From Mycobacterium sp. (lineage in GTDB: Bacteria; Actinomycetota; Actinomycetes; Mycobacteriales; Mycobacteriaceae), in contig NZ_JAOPWB010000137.1 in assembly GCF_025965855.1 (NCBI RefSeq), positions 1-64,000 of the forward strand: a stretch of 64,000 nucleotides of DNA, read 5' to 3'. Below the pieces are notes generated by a model, which worked only from the letters and a program-made list of their open reading frames with translations, was not told the origin of the DNA and ran no database searches. Below, in pieces: positions 60,287 through 64,000 of the stretch (positions are counted from its first letter, which is position 1; every line of letters begins with the position of its first letter). The translations under genes were made by a program, and so were the position numbers.

Positions 60287-61678
60287 ATGAGCGTGACAAC
60301 CGCAACCGATGAACTCCGCGGCCGGTTCGGAGCACAGCTGATCCTGCCCGACGACGCCGGATATGACGAGGCTCGGGCGCTGCACAACGCCATGATCGAC
60401 AAGCGGCCCGCGGTGATCGTGCGCTGCGGATCCACCGGCGACATCGCCGGCGCCCTCCAGTTCGCGCGGGCGTCGAACCTCGCGGTCGCCGTCCGCGGGG
60501 GCGGACACAACGGACCCGGTTTCGGTTGCGTCGAGGGCGGCCTCGTCATCGACCTGTCGCCGATGAACCGCGTCGACGTGGACCCGGACGGGCGGATCGC
60601 CCGCGTCCAGGGCGGAGCCACGTGGGCGCAGGTGGACGGCGCGACCCACGCGCACGGCCTGGCGACGCCGGCCGGCATCATCTCGAGCACCGGCGTCGGT
60701 GGCCTCACCCTGGGCGGTGGCCACGGCTATCTGACCCGCAAGTATGGCCTGACCATCGACAACCTGCTGCAGGCTGAGGTCGTGCTGGCCGATGGCCGCG
60801 TGGTGACGGCGTCGGAATCCGAGCACCCCGACCTGTTCTGGGCGCTGCGCGGGGGCGGCGGAAACTTCGGCGTGGTCAGCTCGTTCACATTCCGCCTGCA
60901 CCCGGTGCACACCGTGATTTGCGGACCCACGGCGTGGCCCGCATCGGCCACCGCCGACATCCTCAGCTGGTACCGGGATTTCCTGCCCGCCCAAGACGAG
61001 GATCTCTACGGCTTCTTCGCAAGCATGACCGTGCCGCCGGCGCCGCCGTTCCCCGAGGTGTTCCACCTGCAGAAGGCGTGCGCCGTGGTCTGGTGCTACA
61101 CCGGCGATCCCGCCCGTGCCGACGAGGCGTTCGAGCCGGTCCGGCAGATGCAGCCGGCCTTCGAGGGCCTCGTCGCGGCCCCGTATCCCGCGCTGAACTC
61201 CACCTTCGACGCCCTGTATCCGAAAGGGCTGCAGTGGTATTGGCGCGGCGACTTCGTCCGGACGGTGCCCGACGCCGCCGTTGCAGCCCATGCCCGCTTC
61301 ACCGAGGAGCTGCCGACGATGCACTCCACGATGCACCTCTACCCGATCGACGGCGCGGTCCACCGCGTCGGCCAGACCGAAAGCGCTTGGGCCTACCGGG
61401 ATGTGAACTTCTCACAGGTCATCGCGGGCGTCGACCCCGACCCGGCGACCGCCGAGGTGTTGAAGCGCTGGACAAAGGAGTACTGGGAAGCCATCCACCC
61501 TTACTCGGCCGGGGGAGCTTACGTGAACTTCATGATGGACGAGGGCCAGGACCGGGTCCGCGCGACCTACGGCCCGAATTACCAGCGGCTCAGCGAGATC
61601 AAGGCGCAGTACGATCCGGGCAACGTGTTCCACATCAACCAGAACATTTTCCCGGCCGGATCCACCGACACCGCATGA
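60287..61678 (+). CDS. BBE-like FAD-linked oxidoreductase
   Basis: 463-residue berberine-bridge-enzyme-like flavoprotein. FAD domain with VAVRGGGHNGPGFG (His for 8-alpha attachment to FAD) and TGVGGLTLGGGHGYLTRKYG; where the second, cysteinyl, link is found in bicovalent members there is no Cys, so FAD is probably held by His alone. The C-terminal BBE motif is YGPNYQRLSEIKAQYDPGNVFHINQNI. Acts on an alcohol, sugar or alkaloid-like substrate; unknown. Strong AGAGGAGGTG before the ATG; the listed start is 3 codons earlier. Confidence 0.9.
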   Translation: MSVTTATDELRGRFGAQLILPDDAGYDEARALHNAMIDKRPAVIVRCGSTGDIAGALQFARASNLAVAVRGGGHNGPGFGCVEGGLVIDLSPMNRVDVDPDGRIARVQGGATWAQVDGATHAHGLATPAGIISSTGVGGLTLGGGHGYLTRKYGLTIDNLLQAEVVLADGRVVTASESEHPDLFWALRGGGGNFGVVSSFTFRLHPVHTVICGPTAWPASATADILSWYRDFLPAQDEDLYGFFASMTVPPAPPFPEVFHLQKACAVVWCYTGDPARADEAFEPVRQMQPAFEGLVAAPYPALNSTFDALYPKGLQWYWRGDFVRTVPDAAVAAHARFTEELPTMHSTMHLYPIDGAVHRVGQTESAWAYRDVNFSQVIAGVDPDPATAEVLKRWTKEYWEAIHPYSAGGAYVNFMMDEGQDRVRATYGPNYQRLSEIKAQYDPGNVFHINQNIFPAGSTDTA

Positions 61679-61719
61679 GCGGTCCCGTGAGGCCCGCCTT
61701 CGCGCATAATCATCGTGTG

Positions 61720-61977
61720 ATGGAAGACCCCCACCTCGACCGCCGTCTCGCGCTGCTCGAACAGCAGGTGCGCCTGCTCTCGGATCGGCTCGGGGTTCCG
61801 TGCCCGACTTTCGGTAGCGACGTGGGCTCCACCCCGGCAGGGCTACTCGAAGGCGGCGTGCCCGCCGAAGTCGTCGCCCTCGCCCGCGCGGGGAACGCGA
61901 TCGCCGCGATCAAGCTGTACCGCGAGCTGACCGGCGCGGGCTTGCGCGAGGCGAAAGGGGTTGTCGATTCTCTATAA
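61720..61977 (+). CDS. Small protein with a ribosomal L7/L12 C-terminal-like domain
   Basis: 85 residues: an N-terminal coiled helix (LDRRLALLEQQVRLLSDRLG), a flexible Pro/Gly linker, and a C-terminal helical motif PAEVVALARAGNAIAAIKLYRELTGAGLREAKGVVDSL that matches the helix-turn-helix part of the L7/L12 C-terminal domain. It lacks the rest of L7/L12, so it is not the ribosomal protein. The domain may bind translation factors or other partners. The start could also be the GTG one codon earlier. Downstream of the BBE-like gene, 41 bases away. Confidence 0.75.
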   Translation: MEDPHLDRRLALLEQQVRLLSDRLGVPCPTFGSDVGSTPAGLLEGGVPAEVVALARAGNAIAAIKLYRELTGAGLREAKGVVDSL

Positions 61978-61991
61978 AGGGGCCGTCACGT

Positions 61992-62822
61992 CTACGCCCG
62001 GCGGAAAGCGCTGTTCATCCGCCGCTTGAAGGCGCGATCGAAACGTCGGTAGCCGCTGCGCAACGTGTGGCCCGGCCAACGGACTTCGGTGAGCTCGACG
62101 GGCAGCAGCGGGTCGAGCTGAAGGTGGCGGACCACGGCAATCGACAGCGCGAACTCATAGGTGAAGCGTTCGGTCGAATCGTCACGCGTGCCCGTGTTGA
62201 GCGCGGCCTCCATGGCGTCGATGAGCGCCCTGGCATCGTCGGCCCACTCATCGAGGGAAAAGAGTGATCGCACCCTGTCGGCCGTGATGTCCGTGGCGGC
62301 GCCGTGAAAGTGGGTGCACTGCTGGTCCAGTACCGCCCTGAAGGTCGGAAACCGTTGCGGATCAAGGTTATCCGGGCGGATCCAGACGCCCTCCCGAAGC
62401 TCGGCCAGATGCAGGGCCGTGGCCGCCTTTCGCAGCTCCAGGCGATCGGTCGCCGATCTGCGCTCCAGCGCCACGATCGCCAGTTCCCACGTTCCGTCCC
62501 ATCGGTGGGCGGCCGCGTCGTCGATCCGGGACGCCTCGTCGACGCGCTGGCGGCGCTCCGACAGTCGACCCGCGAGTGTGTAGCTGCCGTCGTCGGCGGT
62601 CAATTCGCCGTTGGACACCATCCGCCACAGGCACGTGCGGGCCGCGCCGGGGCTGATGCCGAACAGCGAGCCCACCGCGACCAGTTCCGCCACCGTGAGA
62701 CGCCCCAGGTCGGAGCCCAGCAGCGCCGAGGCCAGCACCGAGCGCGCGCTCAGCGGCCGGTTGTCGATCAGGTCGCTCGCTCGGGATCGAGGTAGGGCGG
62801 GCACGGATGGCAACGGTATCAC
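61992..62822 (-). CDS. PaaX-like transcriptional regulator
   Basis: 276 residues with the PaaX layout: N-terminal winged helix (SARSVLASALLGSDLGRLTVAELVAVGSLFGISPGAARTCLWRMVSNGELTADDGSYTL), central domain (WDGTWELAIVALERRSATDRLELRKAATALHLAELREGVWIRPDNL) and C-terminal domain (LLPVELTEVRWPGHTLRSGYRRF). The listed frame continues upstream across the Rieske start; the GTG before IPLPSVPALPRS is the better start. PaaX proteins repress aromatic-acid catabolism through CoA esters, which fits the divergent Rieske gene. Confidence 0.85.
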   Translation of the reverse strand: MIPLPSVPALPRSRASDLIDNRPLSARSVLASALLGSDLGRLTVAELVAVGSLFGISPGAARTCLWRMVSNGELTADDGSYTLAGRLSERRQRVDEASRIDDAAAHRWDGTWELAIVALERRSATDRLELRKAATALHLAELREGVWIRPDNLDPQRFPTFRAVLDQQCTHFHGAATDITADRVRSLFSLDEWADDARALIDAMEAALNTGTRDDSTERFTYEFALSIAVVRHLQLDPLLPVELTEVRWPGHTLRSGYRRFDRAFKRRMNSAFRRA

Positions 62823-62857
62823 CAAATCATTGACGCGTGACGTCCATAGTGTGATAC
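62816..62857. promoter_or_regulatory. Inverted repeat and promoter between PaaX-like and Rieske genes
   Basis: GTATCAC and GTGATAC (7 of 7, 28 bases apart) flank the gap. Within it, TTGACG, 17 bases, GATACT forms a promoter whose start point would fall at or within a base or two of the Rieske ATG. One arm covers the PaaX-like start codon and the other overlaps the -10. Confidence 0.55.
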
Positions 62858-62865
62858 TGACACGC

Positions 62866-64000
62866 ATGCGCTCGCCGACGAAGTCGGTGCTCGCCGACGA
62901 TGTCGAGATCGTCCGGCGCGTCCTCGCCCATATCGACGCCGGTACCACCGACGAGGGTGCGGCCTGGCGCGAGCGGGTCGAAAACTACCTGAGCCCAAGC
63001 CGATTCGCCGAGGAGCTCCGGTTGCTTCGCGCGATGCCGAGCGTGTTCGTGCCCTCGGCGACGATCCCGACCCCGGGCGACCACGTCGAGCGAATCGCCT
63101 TCGGCGTGCCGCTGTTCGCCGTCCGGGGGCGTGACCAACGGGCGCGGGTGTTCCGCAACGCATGCCGGCATCGCGGTTTCGCCCTGGTCGAGGAGGCCGG
63201 CTGCTCCCGCACCCTGGTGTGCCGCTACCACGGCTGGACCTATCGCCTGGACGGTTCGCTCTCGCATGTGCCCAACGCCGAGGCGTTTACCGGTCTGGAC
63301 CCCTCGACCCGCGGTTTGGTCGAGGTCCCCAGCCACGAGGTGGATGGGCTCATCGTCATCGGCGCGCTGGACACTAATGCGGGCGCGCAAACCTGGATCG
63401 ACGAGGCGTTGGCCTCGCTGACCGACGGGGCCCCCTGGCGGGACAAGTTGGTCCCGGCGCGACGGCTCGTGTACGCGGAGTCCACTGCTAAGGCGATGAA
63501 TTGGAAGGTGCTGGTCGAACAGTTCCTCGAGGGTTACCACATTCGCTCGACGCACAAGGACACCTTCTTCCCGGTGCAATACGATGACCTCAATGTGGTC
63601 GAGACATTCGGTCCGAACAGTCGAATCACCTTCCCGTACCGCAACATTGAACGACTGCGCGACCGTCCGGAGACCAGCTGGACGACGGACGCGCGGGTGA
63701 CATACGTGTACCAGCTGTTTCCCAACGTCATGGTGGCGACCTTCCCGGACCTGGTGCTCGTGATCGTGGTGGACCCGGTGGACATCGACCGCAGCACGCT
63801 CGTCGTCTACACGATGGTGCGGCCCGAGTTTGTCGACCAGGCCGACCGAGCGTCGGGCGGTGCACCGAGCAACCCGGCGGGGGCGGGTAGCTTCATCGCG
63901 CGCGGCGCGGTGGAGGACAACGAGATGTCGGTGGGTGTGCAACGTGGATTGCGCTCAGGGGCAAACGAATTCGTGGAATTTGGCCGGCACGAGAGCGCGA
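62866..64000 (+). CDS. Rieske non-haem iron oxygenase, alpha subunit (runs off right edge)
   Basis: 378 residues are visible and the frame is open to the end; it is absent from the supplied ORF track. Rieske ligands CRHRGF and CRYHGWTYRLDG, then the mononuclear iron site EQFLEGYHIRSTHKDTFF with two His. After it, YVYQLFPNVMVATFPDLVLVIVVDPVD is typical of the C-terminal substrate domain. Possibly a ring or side-chain hydroxylase; electron partners are not in view. Divergent from a PaaX-like regulator, with a promoter that places the ATG at or near the RNA start. Confidence 0.9.
   Translation, partial: MRSPTKSVLADDVEIVRRVLAHIDAGTTDEGAAWRERVENYLSPSRFAEELRLLRAMPSVFVPSATIPTPGDHVERIAFGVPLFAVRGRDQRARVFRNACRHRGFALVEEAGCSRTLVCRYHGWTYRLDGSLSHVPNAEAFTGLDPSTRGLVEVPSHEVDGLIVIGALDTNAGAQTWIDEALASLTDGAPWRDKLVPARRLVYAESTAKAMNWKVLVEQFLEGYHIRSTHKDTFFPVQYDDLNVVETFGPNSRITFPYRNIERLRDRPETSWTTDARVTYVYQLFPNVMVATFPDLVLVIVVDPVDIDRSTLVVYTMVRPEFVDQADRASGGAPSNPAGAGSFIARGAVEDNEMSVGVQRGLRSGANEFVEFGRHESA

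Noticed and set aside
1-64000. CRISPR arrays, tRNA/rRNA genes, prophage or integrative-element ends
   Set aside because: No regularly spaced repeats, no tRNA-like cloverleafs and no integrase or phage structural genes were seen by reading; a covariance search would be needed to exclude small RNAs.

Overview
This is a very GC-rich stretch from an actinobacterium, almost certainly a Mycobacterium. The evidence is gene content: an RND-type MmpL exporter, an Eis-like acetyltransferase, a histidine kinase whose catalytic half closely matches mycobacterial PrrB, a FadD17-like acyl-CoA ligase, F420/deazaflavin-type oxidoreductases, a triple-DUF190 protein and a crowd of TetR regulators around acyl-CoA genes. 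Species cannot be fixed from the sequence alone. No rRNA, tRNA, CRISPR array, prophage or origin was seen. The only mobile-element trace is a decayed tnpB.

Layout. 1-4.5 kb: 3' part of an Orn/Lys/Arg decarboxylase, a divergent PadR / SnoaL-like pair and an LLM-class oxidoreductase. 4.5-10 kb: MFS exporter, small HdeA-like secreted protein, an Ssu/Tau-type ABC importer operon (ATPase, lipoprotein, permease), and a divergent tautomerase / HxlR pair. 10-14 kb: leftward genes for an FAD oxidase, Eis-like GNAT, acyl-CoA dehydrogenase and TetR. 14.8-22.6 kb: orphan PrrB-like kinase, internally deleted glyoxalase, Ddn-like protein, MmpL with an overlapping upstream partner, and a divergent NarL-type two-component pair. 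22.7-31.4 kb: Rieske oxygenase with N-acyl-D-amino-acid deacylase, a STAS/anti-sigma kinase pair without a sigma gene, a Tat-exported catalase-like peroxidase with cytochrome b561, an isochorismatase, and an ABC transporter destroyed by a deletion. 31.5-33.5 kb: class I aldolase and triple-DUF190 protein.

33.9-54.7 kb is the most coherent part, an acyl-CoA catabolic island. It holds a double-domain acyl-CoA dehydrogenase, two separate thiolase-fold/DUF35 pairs (the arrangement known from Ltp2-type retro-aldolases of steroid side-chain breakdown), a double-domain CaiB/BaiF CoA-transferase, a metal-dependent amidohydrolase, an aldehyde dehydrogenase, a FadD17-like ligase, an SDR, an alpha/beta hydrolase, a sulfotransferase with a DUF1214 protein, and TetR, LacI and PadR regulators. 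Two distant promoters inside it, before the double FadE (divergent from a TetR) and before the FadD17-like ligase, carry the same operator core, ACGAGACGG-NN-CGTCTT. This ties the two ends together as one regulon. I infer a pathway that activates an acid to its CoA ester, dehydrogenates it and removes carbon by retro-aldol cleavage. The substrate is unknown.

54.7-64 kb: secreted PHB-depolymerase-like esterase, MarR regulator, tnpB remnant, DUF4242 protein, large AAA-LuxR regulator divergent from a BBE-like flavoprotein, a small L7/L12-CTD-like protein, and a PaaX-like regulator divergent from a second Rieske oxygenase that runs off the right edge. Many divergent gaps contain clear inverted repeats, several overlapping the start codons themselves.
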